Source of the DNA: JBFXAN01 sp050184225
GTDB lineage: Bacteria > Chloroflexota > Dehalococcoidia > CAUJGQ01
Direction of reading: 5' to 3'
DNA length: 64,000 bases
NCBI GenBank assembly: GCA_050184225.1
Contig: JBFXAN010000005.1
Span: 1 to 64,000, forward strand
Shown: in pieces, positions 9,378 to 16,685 of the stretch
Position numbering within the stretch: position 1 is the first letter of the stretch
Layout: each line of letters begins with the position of its first letter
Notes under the pieces: model-generated
Told to the model about the DNA's origin: nothing
Databases searched by the model: none
The model's input: the letters and a program-made list of their open reading frames with translations, nothing else
Position numbers and translations under genes: made by a program

Positions 9378-10412
9378 ATGACCGCTCGAACCGTATCCAC
9401 GCCTACATCGCCCTTCACCCGCGCCGCACACGTTGAAGACGTCACGCGCCGCGGCCTCATGGTCGGTGCGCTCGCCACGGCGCTGTTCGTCGCCTGTGGA
9501 GACGATCGCAACGAGGATGCACCGCCAACCGCCTCGACCAGAACGATCACGACCAAGTACGGCACATACGACATTCCGACCGACCCTCAACGCATCGTAC
9601 TCATGGAAAACCGCGTTGAGCTGGAGACCGCGGCTGCCCTTGGCCTGTCACCAATCGCCATCGGCAAGTTCTTCAGCTTCACAGGTGGTCACCACGAGTT
9701 CGTCGCGCCATGGGTGCCTTTTACCGTCTCTAACGAGCAGTTCTTCGACACATTCGAGACGGACATCGAGGCGATGCTCCAGTTGCGACCGGACCTCATT
9801 GTTAGCGGGACAACCTGGCTGGATCGAGACGATCCGTCGGCGCGGAGCTACAGCGCCCTGCGTGCCGTCGCGCCCGTCGTGCCTATCAATGTGGATCTGC
9901 CGTGGCGGGAAGCCCTCCAAGAGGTGGCCGGTTGGCTCGGCCGTGAAGACCGGCTCGCTGAGACGCTCCGTGAGTTCGACGCACTCCGTGACGGCATCAA
10001 GCAGAAGCACGCATCAAGGATTCAGCATGCGCGCGTCGCCTACGGCTCATACGAGTCACCAAATCTGTTCCTTCGGGACTTCGATGAGGCGAAGGGGCCG
10101 GCAACGAAGGCGCTGTCCGAACTCGGCGGCCACCTCTTGCCTCTGTCCGTACCAGTCGACCCGCGATTCCAAGGCAACCGCCCGATCAGCATGGAGAACC
10201 TGCGCGTCCTGGAGGAAGCGGACGCGATCCTCATCTGGGCGCCGGATCCCGTCCAACGTGCGGAGTTCATGGGAAACCCACTCTGGCCGCTCCTTCCGGC
10301 AGTACGAGCCGGCCGTGCTGTCGTTGCGCCCCAGAACGTGGGCGCCGGCTTCCTCTACACGATCATGGAGTGCCTGCGTCTCTGGGATCAGGTCTACGCC
10401 ACCCTCGCGTAA
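9378..10412 (+). CDS. FecB-like twin-arginine lipoprotein 3
   Basis: This 344-residue binding protein has the signal VTRRGLMVGA...LFVACGD, a mature start at the lipobox Cys, and the family blocks PQRIVLMENRVELETAAALG, IEAMLQLRPDLIVSG and VLEEADAILIWAPDP. The C-terminal LWPLLPAVRAGRAVV is the usual second-lobe ending. ATG 9378 is chosen over ATG 9372 because AGGAG at 9364-9368 is then 9 bases away. It lies 43 bases after the broken paralogue and 23 before the next, so the array is probably one transcript. Predicted role: capture of an iron-siderophore or similar chelate outside the membrane. Confidence 0.88.
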   Translation: MTARTVSTPTSPFTRAAHVEDVTRRGLMVGALATALFVACGDDRNEDAPPTASTRTITTKYGTYDIPTDPQRIVLMENRVELETAAALGLSPIAIGKFFSFTGGHHEFVAPWVPFTVSNEQFFDTFETDIEAMLQLRPDLIVSGTTWLDRDDPSARSYSALRAVAPVVPINVDLPWREALQEVAGWLGREDRLAETLREFDALRDGIKQKHASRIQHARVAYGSYESPNLFLRDFDEAKGPATKALSELGGHLLPLSVPVDPRFQGNRPISMENLRVLEEADAILIWAPDPVQRAEFMGNPLWPLLPAVRAGRAVVAPQNVGAGFLYTIMECLRLWDQVYATLA

Positions 10413-10435
10413 ATCAGGCATTTGGAGTGATGACG

Positions 10436-11422
10436 ATGTCCCCGCAGACCAAGCTCACGAATACTTCGTACATCGATGACGTGTCTCGACGCGGATTGTT
10501 GATCGGCGCCCTGACCGCCGCTATCTTCGTCGCCTGTGGCGATGACGGCGAGAAGGATGAGGCGTCCGCGCCGGCCGCGACGACGCGCACGGTCGACACG
10601 CCACTCGGTCCCGTCGACGTGCCGGTCCGTCCCGAACGCGTCGTCGTCTTCGACCGGCGCGGCACCCTTGCCTACCTGCTTGACCTCGGCATCACGCCGG
10701 TCGGGGCGATGTCGGCGCCGACGATCTACGGATCGAAGTTCCACCCGCTGCTTCCCGGTGTTGAGAACGTCGAGGCGTTCGACTGGCAGGCGCCGGACCT
10801 CGAAAAAGTCGCGGCGATGCAACCGGATCTGATCGTCGGATACCGCAACGACGTCGAAAAGGTCTATCCCCAGCTCAGCGCGATCGCGCCGACCGTGGCC
10901 CTCGCCCTCGAACTGAACAACCCACAGAAGGAACTGACCGAGCTGGGCACGGTCTTCGGCCTGGAGGACAAGGCGACAAAGCTGACGCAGGAATTTGAGG
11001 CCGAGGTCGCGGCGGCGAAGGCGAAGGTCGGTACGCCCGGCACCGTCTCGATCATCCTGCCCCTGTTGGAGGGCGTTCGGGTCTATCGCGGCGATGACAT
11101 GGCCGGTCAGATCATCCGCGCCCTCGGCAAGACGATCACGCCCGACATCAGCAAACTCGGTGCTGAGCCGTCCGTTGACATCCTCTTGATCAGCTTCGAG
11201 CAGGTGTCCGCAATCGATGGTGAGACGCTCGTCGTCCTGGCCAACCTCAGTTCAGAGTACTCCTCGATCAAAGAGAACCTCTACAACATGCCGGTCTTCA
11301 AGACGCTGCCGTCCGTCCGCGCCGGCCGGGTCGTGGAGATCGAGTCGCAGGCCAACTTTGGCACTGCCGGCCTGCGCGGCCAGCGCCAGATTCTGGACGC
11401 TCTCGTCAAGGCGTTCGCGTAA
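10436..11422 (+). CDS. FecB-like twin-arginine lipoprotein 4
   Basis: The 328 residues carry the signal VSRRGLLIGA...IFVACGD and family blocks PERVVVFDRRGTLAYLLDLG, LEKVAAMQPDLIVGY and an ending TLPSVRAGRVVEIES. The helical linker between lobes (EDKATKLTQEFEAEVAAAKA) is intact, in contrast to paralogue 2. ATG 10436 gives an 8-base spacing from GGAG at 10424-10427; the nearer ATG 10430 would be too close. Substrate is unproven but the family binds ferric siderophores, haem or cobalamin. Confidence 0.88.
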   Translation: MSPQTKLTNTSYIDDVSRRGLLIGALTAAIFVACGDDGEKDEASAPAATTRTVDTPLGPVDVPVRPERVVVFDRRGTLAYLLDLGITPVGAMSAPTIYGSKFHPLLPGVENVEAFDWQAPDLEKVAAMQPDLIVGYRNDVEKVYPQLSAIAPTVALALELNNPQKELTELGTVFGLEDKATKLTQEFEAEVAAAKAKVGTPGTVSIILPLLEGVRVYRGDDMAGQIIRALGKTITPDISKLGAEPSVDILLISFEQVSAIDGETLVVLANLSSEYSSIKENLYNMPVFKTLPSVRAGRVVEIESQANFGTAGLRGQRQILDALVKAFA

Positions 11423-11446
11423 CCAAGGAATCGGAGAGAGAAGACA

Positions 11447-12514
11447 ATGGGCGACACCTCTGGCCCGACAGGCATCAATTCCATAACCCGCCGCACGTTG
11501 CTGTTCGGTGCAGCCGGTGCCGCGCTCTTGATCGCCTGTGGCGAGGGCGACGGCGAGGCAGGCGACGCGGGTACAACCGCATCCACCTCGAACGTGGCCG
11601 CATCGACCCCAGCCGCCTCAGCAACCAGTGCCGGCCCGTGGCAGTTCACCGACGATCGCGGCGTCACCATCACCCTGCCGAAGCGGCCTGAGCGAATCGT
11701 CGCGCAGGTGACGGCAGCCGCCTCGCTCTGGAACTACGGTGTTCGGCCCATGGGCGTCTTCGGCCCTCAGAAGAACGCTGACGGCAGCCAGAGCATCGAA
11801 GTGGGCAACGTCGACCTCAAGACCGTCACCAACCTGGGTGAGACACACGGCGAGATCGACTTCGAGAAGGTCGCCGGCCTGCAGCCGGACCTCATCGTCA
11901 GCCTGTACTACAGCGGCGACACGGTCTGGTACATCACGGAGGATGCAATGGCGCCGATGCAGGCGATCGCACCACTTGCCGCGATCAAGGTCCAGGACGT
12001 GCCAATCCTCTCGCCAATCACTCGGTTCGGTGAGCTGAGCGCCGCTCTTGGCGCCGACCTCAACTCGAAGGAAAACGTGGAGGCGAAGGCGGGCTTCGAT
12101 GCCGCCGTGAACGACTTGAAAGCAGCCATTACCTCCAAGCCGGGGCTCAAAGTCCTCGTCGTCGCGGGAGGTACCGATACCCTCAGCGTCGCCAACCCCA
12201 GTGTCGCCACCGACTTGATCTACTTCAAGCAGCTCGGCCTCGACATCGTCCAGCCACCGGTGACGTCCTTCTGGGAGAGTCTGAGCTGGGAGCAGGCCAA
12301 CCGCTACCCAGTGGATTTGATCCTGACCGACCAGCGCCCGAGTACCCTCTCGCACGCCAAGCTTATGGAAAAGGAGGTCTGGCGAAGCCTGCCCGCCGTT
12401 CAAGCGAACCAGGTCGGCGCCTGGCCCTGGAAGACCTACAGCCACCTCAGCTATACCAAGGCCCTCAAGGATCTCACGGCAGCGATCCATTCGGCTCGGG
12501 CGGATGTCGTCTAG
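11447..12514 (+). CDS. FecB-like twin-arginine lipoprotein 5
   Basis: This 355-residue member has the signal ITRRTLLFGA...LLIACGE and a Thr/Ala-rich spacer. The binding-fold blocks are PERIVAQVTAAASLWNYGV and FEKVAGLQPDLIVSLYYSG, with the final EVWRSLPAVQANQVGAWPW. It is the most divergent of the five in its C-terminal lobe, which has a Trp/Tyr-rich ending, so it may take a different ligand. GGAGAGAGA precedes ATG 11447. It ends the array; the next element on the chromosome is an opposing tRNA terminator. Confidence 0.87.
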   Translation: MGDTSGPTGINSITRRTLLFGAAGAALLIACGEGDGEAGDAGTTASTSNVAASTPAASATSAGPWQFTDDRGVTITLPKRPERIVAQVTAAASLWNYGVRPMGVFGPQKNADGSQSIEVGNVDLKTVTNLGETHGEIDFEKVAGLQPDLIVSLYYSGDTVWYITEDAMAPMQAIAPLAAIKVQDVPILSPITRFGELSAALGADLNSKENVEAKAGFDAAVNDLKAAITSKPGLKVLVVAGGTDTLSVANPSVATDLIYFKQLGLDIVQPPVTSFWESLSWEQANRYPVDLILTDQRPSTLSHAKLMEKEVWRSLPAVQANQVGAWPWKTYSHLSYTKALKDLTAAIHSARADVV

Positions 12515-12551
12515 CACATCAATAGCTGACGTCTCGGCCCTCGAAACCGTA

Positions 12552-12583
12552 CAAAACCGGATGAACTTGATTCACCCGGTTTG
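12552..12583 (-). terminator. terminator of tRNA-Gly copy 1
   Basis: On the reverse strand AAACCGGGTGAA and TTCATCCGGTTT pair around a 5-base loop, followed by TTTTGT. It begins 5 bases beyond the tRNA discriminator base. Confidence 0.75.
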
Positions 12584-12588
12584 CAGGG

Positions 12589-12660
12589 AGCGGAAGACGC
12601 GATTCGAACGCGCGACCCTCGCCTTGGTAAGGCGATGCTCTACCGCTGAGCTACTTCCGC
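12589..12660 (-). tRNA. tRNA-Gly(ACC), promoterless variant copy
   Basis: The 72-base cloverleaf has a 7-bp acceptor stem GCGGAAG/CTTCCGC, a TTCGAAT T-loop, and an anticodon loop TTACCAA giving anticodon ACC. It is identical to the copy at 13262 except that A replaces G at anticodon position 34 (base 12628). No CCA is encoded. The upstream bases have no -35 like that of the other copy, only a weak GATAAC, and the other copy's terminator lies between them. It may be unexpressed. Confidence 0.85.
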
Positions 12661-12716
12661 AATGCAATCTGTTATCGACTTGTGTCCGGCCGATGGGAGA
12701 GGAGGCGTACACTAGG

Positions 12717-12947
12717 ATGGCAGAGAGGCTGCCCAGCGTTACGTACCGACAGATCCAGCGAGCAATCGAACGTGATGGATGGCAGCTCGCACGACGCGGA
12801 AGTCGCCACGACATCTACACTCATGACAGCAAGCCGGGAATCGTTCCCCTCCTTCGTCACCCAACCCAAACCGCGAAGGAAGGGACACTGCGGTCGATCA
12901 TCGCCCAAGCGGGCCTGACACCAGAGAGCTTTCGGAGGCTGCTGTGA
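12717..12947 (+). CDS. hicA: HicA-type mRNA interferase toxin
   Basis: This 76-residue protein has the HicA fold signature: VTYRQIQRAIERDGW, then ARRGSRHDIY with the active-site His, and a C-terminal TLRSIIAQAGLTPE helix. The family cleaves mRNA when freed from its antitoxin. ATG 12717 follows GAGAGGAGG at 12697-12705. A longer frame from 12504 would read through the tRNA and is rejected. Its stop overlaps the antitoxin start (GTGA), which indicates translational coupling. It lies antisense to the two flanking tRNA genes. Confidence 0.87.
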   Translation: MAERLPSVTYRQIQRAIERDGWQLARRGSRHDIYTHDSKPGIVPLLRHPTQTAKEGTLRSIIAQAGLTPESFRRLL

Positions 12948-13192
12948 AACGGTACACGATTCTTCTGACGCCCGATCTGGAGCACGGTGGTTACGTGGTC
13001 TCCGTGCCGATGCTGCCCGGATGCGTGACACAGGCTGAATCGGTGGAGGAGGCAATCGAGAACGCGAAAGACGTGATCTCGCTCTTCTTGGAAGAAATGG
13101 CTGCTCGCGGTGAGTTCATTCCTCAGGAGCAGGAGACGCCGCATCTCATCCCTGTTGACGTTGACGTCGAGACGGCTGCATCAGTTGGTTAG
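12944..13192 (+). CDS. hicB: HicB-type antitoxin
   Basis: The 82 residues match the HicB RNase-H-like antitoxin domain: YTILLTPDLEHGGYVVSVP, then LPGCVTQAESVEEAIENAKD. The GTG start at 12944 overlaps the hicA stop. It lacks a C-terminal helix-turn-helix or ribbon-helix-helix of any length, so DNA-binding autoregulation is uncertain. It would neutralise HicA by covering its active site. The gene ends 29 bases before the terminator of the second tRNA-Gly. Confidence 0.87.
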   Translation: MKRYTILLTPDLEHGGYVVSVPMLPGCVTQAESVEEAIENAKDVISLFLEEMAARGEFIPQEQETPHLIPVDVDVETAASVG

Positions 13193-13221
13193 GTCAACAG
13201 TTCAGTTCAGCTTCTGAAATA

Positions 13222-13256
13222 CACAAAACCGGGCGAAATTGGTTCACCCGGTTTTT
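13222..13256 (-). terminator. terminator of tRNA-Gly copy 2
   Basis: On the reverse strand AAAACCGGGTGAA pairs with a TTTCGCCCGGTTTT arm, followed by GTGT. It starts about 5 bases after the tRNA. It also opposes transcription from hicB. Confidence 0.75.
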
Positions 13257-13261
13257 GAGGG

Positions 13262-13333
13262 AGCGGAAGACGCGATTCGAACGCGCGACCCTCGCCTTGG
13301 CAAGGCGATGCTCTACCGCTGAGCTACTTCCGC
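13262..13333 (-). tRNA. tRNA-Gly(GCC)
   Basis: A 72-base cloverleaf with acceptor GCGGAAG/CTTCCGC, D-arm GCTCAGCGGTAGAGC, anticodon loop TTGCCAA (GCC) and T-loop TTCGAAT. CCA is not encoded. It has its own promoter at 13347-13375 and a terminator after it, so it is the functional member of the pair. Confidence 0.95.
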
Positions 13334-13346
13334 AATGCGCCCTCGT

Positions 13347-13375
13347 ATCATAGCGCACCGGCATCTCATCAACAA
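13347..13375 (-). promoter_or_regulatory. promoter of tRNA-Gly(GCC)
   Basis: On the reverse strand TTGTTG (13370-13375), a 17-base spacer and TATGAT (13347-13352) form a good housekeeping-sigma promoter, with the -10 ending 13 bases from the tRNA 5' end. Confidence 0.7.
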
Positions 13376-13642
13376 GATCGGCGACTCGTCAGTGCCGCTG
13401 AGCAATCTAGTGCTGTGACACCTCGCCGTTGACCGCCCGTTCCTCTCGACTCTATCGTCAAGGCGGAACTCATCGCCTGCAGTATCAGAAGGTATGCCGA
13501 GTCCATGCCGCAACCAAATAGGCCACATGGAGGAACAATCGAGGAATACAACCAAAATCGCGGGCTACCTCAGATTCGCCCCATCGAAACAACCAGACGA
13601 TCCAGATTCACTCCCGCGCACCTTGAAAAATTCAATATCAAC
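13376..13642. other. intergenic region, no gene recognised
   Basis: Between the tRNA-Gly promoter and the rlmN stop there is about 270 bases of lower GC than its surroundings. Short frames exist on both strands, none with a convincing start site or family motif. Confidence 0.5.
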
Positions 13643-14755
13643 CTAGGCGTCTGCGCTGAGTGTCGCCGTCATCACCACCGGCTCGGCGCGAATGCCGCGC
13701 CGGCCCTCGACCTCGCCGCGCAATTGACCGCAACCGGCGGCGATGTCGATCCCCTTCTCCACGCGCACGGTCGTGTTGATGCCGCGCTCTTGCAACACGC
13801 GCTGAAACGCAAGCACCCGCGACCGGCGCGAACGCGGTGTGTTCGCGTTCGCCGTCGGATTCACTGGGATCAGATTGACATGACAGGGAACGCCCGACAG
13901 CAGGCCAGCCAGCGCCTCCGCCTGCTCCGGATGGTCGTTCTCCTGGTCCACCAGCGCATACTCGACGCTGAATCGACGCCCGGTCGCGTCCGACCACTCC
14001 CGCGCCGCGCCGATGATCTCGCGGACGCTGTTCCGCGCCGTCGGCACCAGCCGCCGCCGCTGCTCGTCGTCCGGTGTATGGAGGGAGATCGCTAGTCCGA
14101 CCTGAAGTCCCTCCCGCGCGAAGCGGCGGATCATCGGCACCAGCCCAACCGTCGAGAGCGTCATACGACGCTGACCCAGTGCAAAGCCATCGGGGTCGGC
14201 CAGCGTGCGGATCGCATGCATCGTCTGGTCGTAATTCGCCAGCGGTTCACCCATTCCCATAAAGACCAGGTTGGTCAGATGGCCGCCCTCCGCCCGCAGC
14301 AGTCGTGCCATCTGCACCACCTGTCCCACGATCTCCCCGCTGGTCAGGTTGCGGACAAACCCCTGCTGGCCGGTCGCACAGAACACGCACGCCATCGCGC
14401 AGCCGGCCTGCGTGGAGACGCACACCGTGGCCCGCCCCCGACCGTGCTCGCTCGCCGCATACTCCATCAGCACCGTCTCGATCGATTGGCCATCGGCCAG
14501 CCGGAATAACGCTTTCCGCGTCGATCCATCCGCCGAACGAACCAGCACATCATGCTCCATCGCCTCGATTCGATAGGCTGCGGCAAGCTGGCGACGGAGG
14601 TCCGACGGAACGTTCGTCATCTCATCGAACGACGAAGCGAGGCGATGATAGAGCCATCCCCAAATCTGACCAGCGCGATAGGCGGGTTGATCCCACTCGC
14701 CGAGTTGTGCGGCAAGCTGCTCGCGGGACAGATCGTAGATCGAAGGAATAGACAT
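13643..14755 (-). CDS. rlmN: 23S rRNA/tRNA adenine-C2 methyltransferase RlmN
   Basis: This is a radical-SAM enzyme that methylates C2 of A2503 in 23S rRNA and A37 in some tRNAs. The iron-sulfur motif CAMACVFC (CxxxCxxC) lies in the first half, followed by MGMGEPLANY, LSTVGLVP and the late Cys in AAGCGQLRG, which completes the methyl-transfer Cys pair. The N-terminal helical domain begins SIPSIYDLSREQL. The ATG at 14755 gives 370 residues, the usual length; a much longer upstream frame overlaps fmt and is rejected. No strong Shine-Dalgarno is seen. It is the last gene of the reverse-strand run beginning at gatB. Confidence 0.95.
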   Translation of the reverse strand: MSIPSIYDLSREQLAAQLGEWDQPAYRAGQIWGWLYHRLASSFDEMTNVPSDLRRQLAAAYRIEAMEHDVLVRSADGSTRKALFRLADGQSIETVLMEYAASEHGRGRATVCVSTQAGCAMACVFCATGQQGFVRNLTSGEIVGQVVQMARLLRAEGGHLTNLVFMGMGEPLANYDQTMHAIRTLADPDGFALGQRRMTLSTVGLVPMIRRFAREGLQVGLAISLHTPDDEQRRRLVPTARNSVREIIGAAREWSDATGRRFSVEYALVDQENDHPEQAEALAGLLSGVPCHVNLIPVNPTANANTPRSRRSRVLAFQRVLQERGINTTVRVEKGIDIAAGCGQLRGEVEGRRGIRAEPVVMTATLSADA

Positions 14756-14820
14756 TGGCGTCAACAGAAAAAACGAGCGCCGCAATCGGGCGCCCGGCAC
14801 AGCGAAGGACGGATGCCTCA

Positions 14821-15801
14821 CTATTCTACCACGTCGCCGAGCCGGCTGCCCGTCAGTGCCCGCTCGCCACGAAGGAACTCCTCCGCATACATCGATCGCT
14901 TTCCCGACCGCTGCACCCTCAGCGGAAGCAGATACCCATCGCCGGTCACCACGGCGAACGCCGGCCGTGGCCGTTCGGCCGGCACCCGCTCGGCCGCGCC
15001 CCATGGTAGCGAGACCACCGTCCCCGGCGGCTCGACCGCGTATCCGGTCAACGGCCATGCCTCCTCAATCTTGAGCTGGCTCGCGCTGTAAGCGGTGATC
15101 GCGCCCGGCCAGGGAGTATAGGCCCGCACCTGACGCCAGATCTGAACTGCCGGCCGGCTCCAGTCGATCTGCCCCGCCCCTTTGTCGATGCGTGGCGCAT
15201 AGGTCGCATGGGCGCCATCTTGTGCCGTGGCCTCGATGCTTCCCTCAATCCAACCTGGGATCGTCTCGACGAGGAGCGTCGCACCGATCTCGGCGAGCCG
15301 TGCGGTCAATGAACCGCCGCTGTCGTGGTCTTCGATCGGCGTCGACCGCATCGCCAGCACCGGACCGGTATCCAGTCCTTCGTCGAGCAGCATGACGCTC
15401 GCGCCGGTCTGCGCGTCTCCGGCCAGGATCGCCGCCGTCACCGGCGAGGCGCCGCGCCAGCGCGGCAGCAGCGAGGCATGGACATTGAGCACCCCGCGCG
15501 CCGGCAGGTCGAGCACGTTCCGCCGAAGGATCTGCCCGAACGCCGCCACGACGATCAACTCCGGCCGCAGCGCCGCCAGTTCTGCGACCGCTTCGGTTCT
15601 ACGCAGGCTCGATGGTTGAAGCACCGGCACCTGCAGGCGCTGTGCCGCGATCTTCACGGCGGGCGGCACGACCTTTCGACCGCGCCCGGCCTGGCGGTCC
15701 GGTTGCGTCACGACCCCAATGATCTCGTGGCCCGCCTCAATCAAAGCCTCCAGCGACGGTACCGCAAAATCCGGCGATCCCATGAACACGATGCGCGTCA
15801 T
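14821..15801 (-). CDS. fmt: methionyl-tRNA formyltransferase
   Basis: The enzyme formylates initiator Met-tRNA with 10-formyl-tetrahydrofolate. The 326 residues are near the usual 310-320. The N-terminal formyltransferase domain opens MTRIVFMGSPDFAVPSLEAL. The catalytic block NVHASLLPRWRGASPV carries the Asn and His, and the Asp lies in DEGLDTGPVL. The C-terminal tRNA-binding domain contains WSRPAVQIWRQVRAYTPWPG. It lies 65 bases upstream of rlmN and 50 downstream of the SAM hydrolase-family gene, probably in one transcript. No def or gatCA is adjacent. Confidence 0.95.
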   Translation of the reverse strand: MTRIVFMGSPDFAVPSLEALIEAGHEIIGVVTQPDRQAGRGRKVVPPAVKIAAQRLQVPVLQPSSLRRTEAVAELAALRPELIVVAAFGQILRRNVLDLPARGVLNVHASLLPRWRGASPVTAAILAGDAQTGASVMLLDEGLDTGPVLAMRSTPIEDHDSGGSLTARLAEIGATLLVETIPGWIEGSIEATAQDGAHATYAPRIDKGAGQIDWSRPAVQIWRQVRAYTPWPGAITAYSASQLKIEEAWPLTGYAVEPPGTVVSLPWGAAERVPAERPRPAFAVVTGDGYLLPLRVQRSGKRSMYAEEFLRGERALTGSRLGDVVE

Positions 15802-15851
15802 AGTGGCAGCGTACCGATCAGCGCCGGATTGGCAAAGACATCAGCAGCGGA

Positions 15852-16673
15852 TTACTCATCACTCGCTTCCACCCACACGTCTTGTCCCATTCGAATACCC
15901 AGGCGTGCCGCCGCGTCGCCGCTGACCTCCGCAATCTCCACATAGCCGTTGCTCCCCACCAGCGCGACGAGCCCCGATCCATCGCCGAACGTCCGGACGA
16001 ACGTCTCGATACGGTGCCTGCCGACCCGCATCGCCCACGGTGCCGATGGTATCTGCGAGGCGTGAACCGTTGTCACCGCGTTGCCGAACCGGTCGATGTG
16101 GACCACCCGTCCGCAGAGACGACCGTGACCTTGACGACGTGCGAGAAATCGCGGCAGCGCGATCATCTGGTCGACTCGACTGCCGATCTCGCCGAACGGC
16201 GTGCCGATCGCCAGGCGCGCGGCCGCAACGGCAAAGAGGTCACGGCCGTGAAAGGTCGGTGACACAACCCGCTCGCTCGAGAAGTCGAGCGCGACCGCTT
16301 CAACCCCAGGAGGGAGCGCGATCGCGACAACGCGATCGGGCCGCTCGTCCTGCGGCACGGCACAGGAGAGCAGACCGTTGTCCGGCCCGACGAAGTATTG
16401 CCCGCGCCCGCCGGTTCGCGTGTGGATCGCCAATGCTCGTCGCCGCGTGCCGACGCCAGGATCGACCACCGCGACGTGAATCGCGCCGACAGGAACATGC
16501 TCGACCGCTGTTTCGAGCAGAAAGGCTCCCTGCTCGATCTGTTGGGGTCGAACCGCGTGAGTCAGGTCGATCACCCGTGCTGTCGGTGCAATGCCAGCAA
16601 TGACACCCTTCATCTGTCCGACATAGGTGTCGTCCGTCCCGAAGTCGGTGAGCAGCGTGATCAACGGGATCAT
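15852..16673 (-). CDS. SAM hydrolase/SAM-dependent halogenase family protein (SAM hydroxide adenosyltransferase)
   Basis: Members of this family attack S-adenosylmethionine with hydroxide to give adenosine and methionine; related members are fluorinases or chlorinases. The N-terminal LLTDFGTDDTYVGQMKGV, IDLTHAVRPQQIEQGAFLL and VVDPGVGTRRR blocks are diagnostic of the family, and the small C-terminal barrel begins near residue 180. The 273 residues fit the hydrolase branch. I could not see the fluorinase-specific insertion loop, so halogenase activity is unlikely. It sits 12 bases after the solute-binding protein gene at 16686, in the fmt run. Confidence 0.88.
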   Translation of the reverse strand: MIPLITLLTDFGTDDTYVGQMKGVIAGIAPTARVIDLTHAVRPQQIEQGAFLLETAVEHVPVGAIHVAVVDPGVGTRRRALAIHTRTGGRGQYFVGPDNGLLSCAVPQDERPDRVVAIALPPGVEAVALDFSSERVVSPTFHGRDLFAVAAARLAIGTPFGEIGSRVDQMIALPRFLARRQGHGRLCGRVVHIDRFGNAVTTVHASQIPSAPWAMRVGRHRIETFVRTFGDGSGLVALVGSNGYVEIAEVSGDAAARLGIRMGQDVWVEASDE

Positions 16674-16685
16674 GAGCCGTCGTGC

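Larger units (their letters stand above)
12552..13338. repeat. direct repeat of a tRNA-Gly unit flanking hicAB
   Basis: Two copies of a unit of about 115 bases (12552-12665 and 13222-13338) each contain a terminator hairpin, a complete tRNA-Gly gene and the bases CGCAATGC at its 5' side. The two tRNA genes differ at one base, the hairpins at several. The hicAB pair occupies the interval. Confidence 0.8.

Noticed and set aside
12504..12716. N-terminal extension of hicA
   Set aside because: The upstream codons read antisense through tRNA-Gly; the ribosome site at 12697 supports ATG 12717.
15852..16673. Fluorinase or chlorinase identity
   Set aside because: Length and visible motifs fit the SAM hydrolase branch, and the insertion loop typical of fluorinases is not evident.
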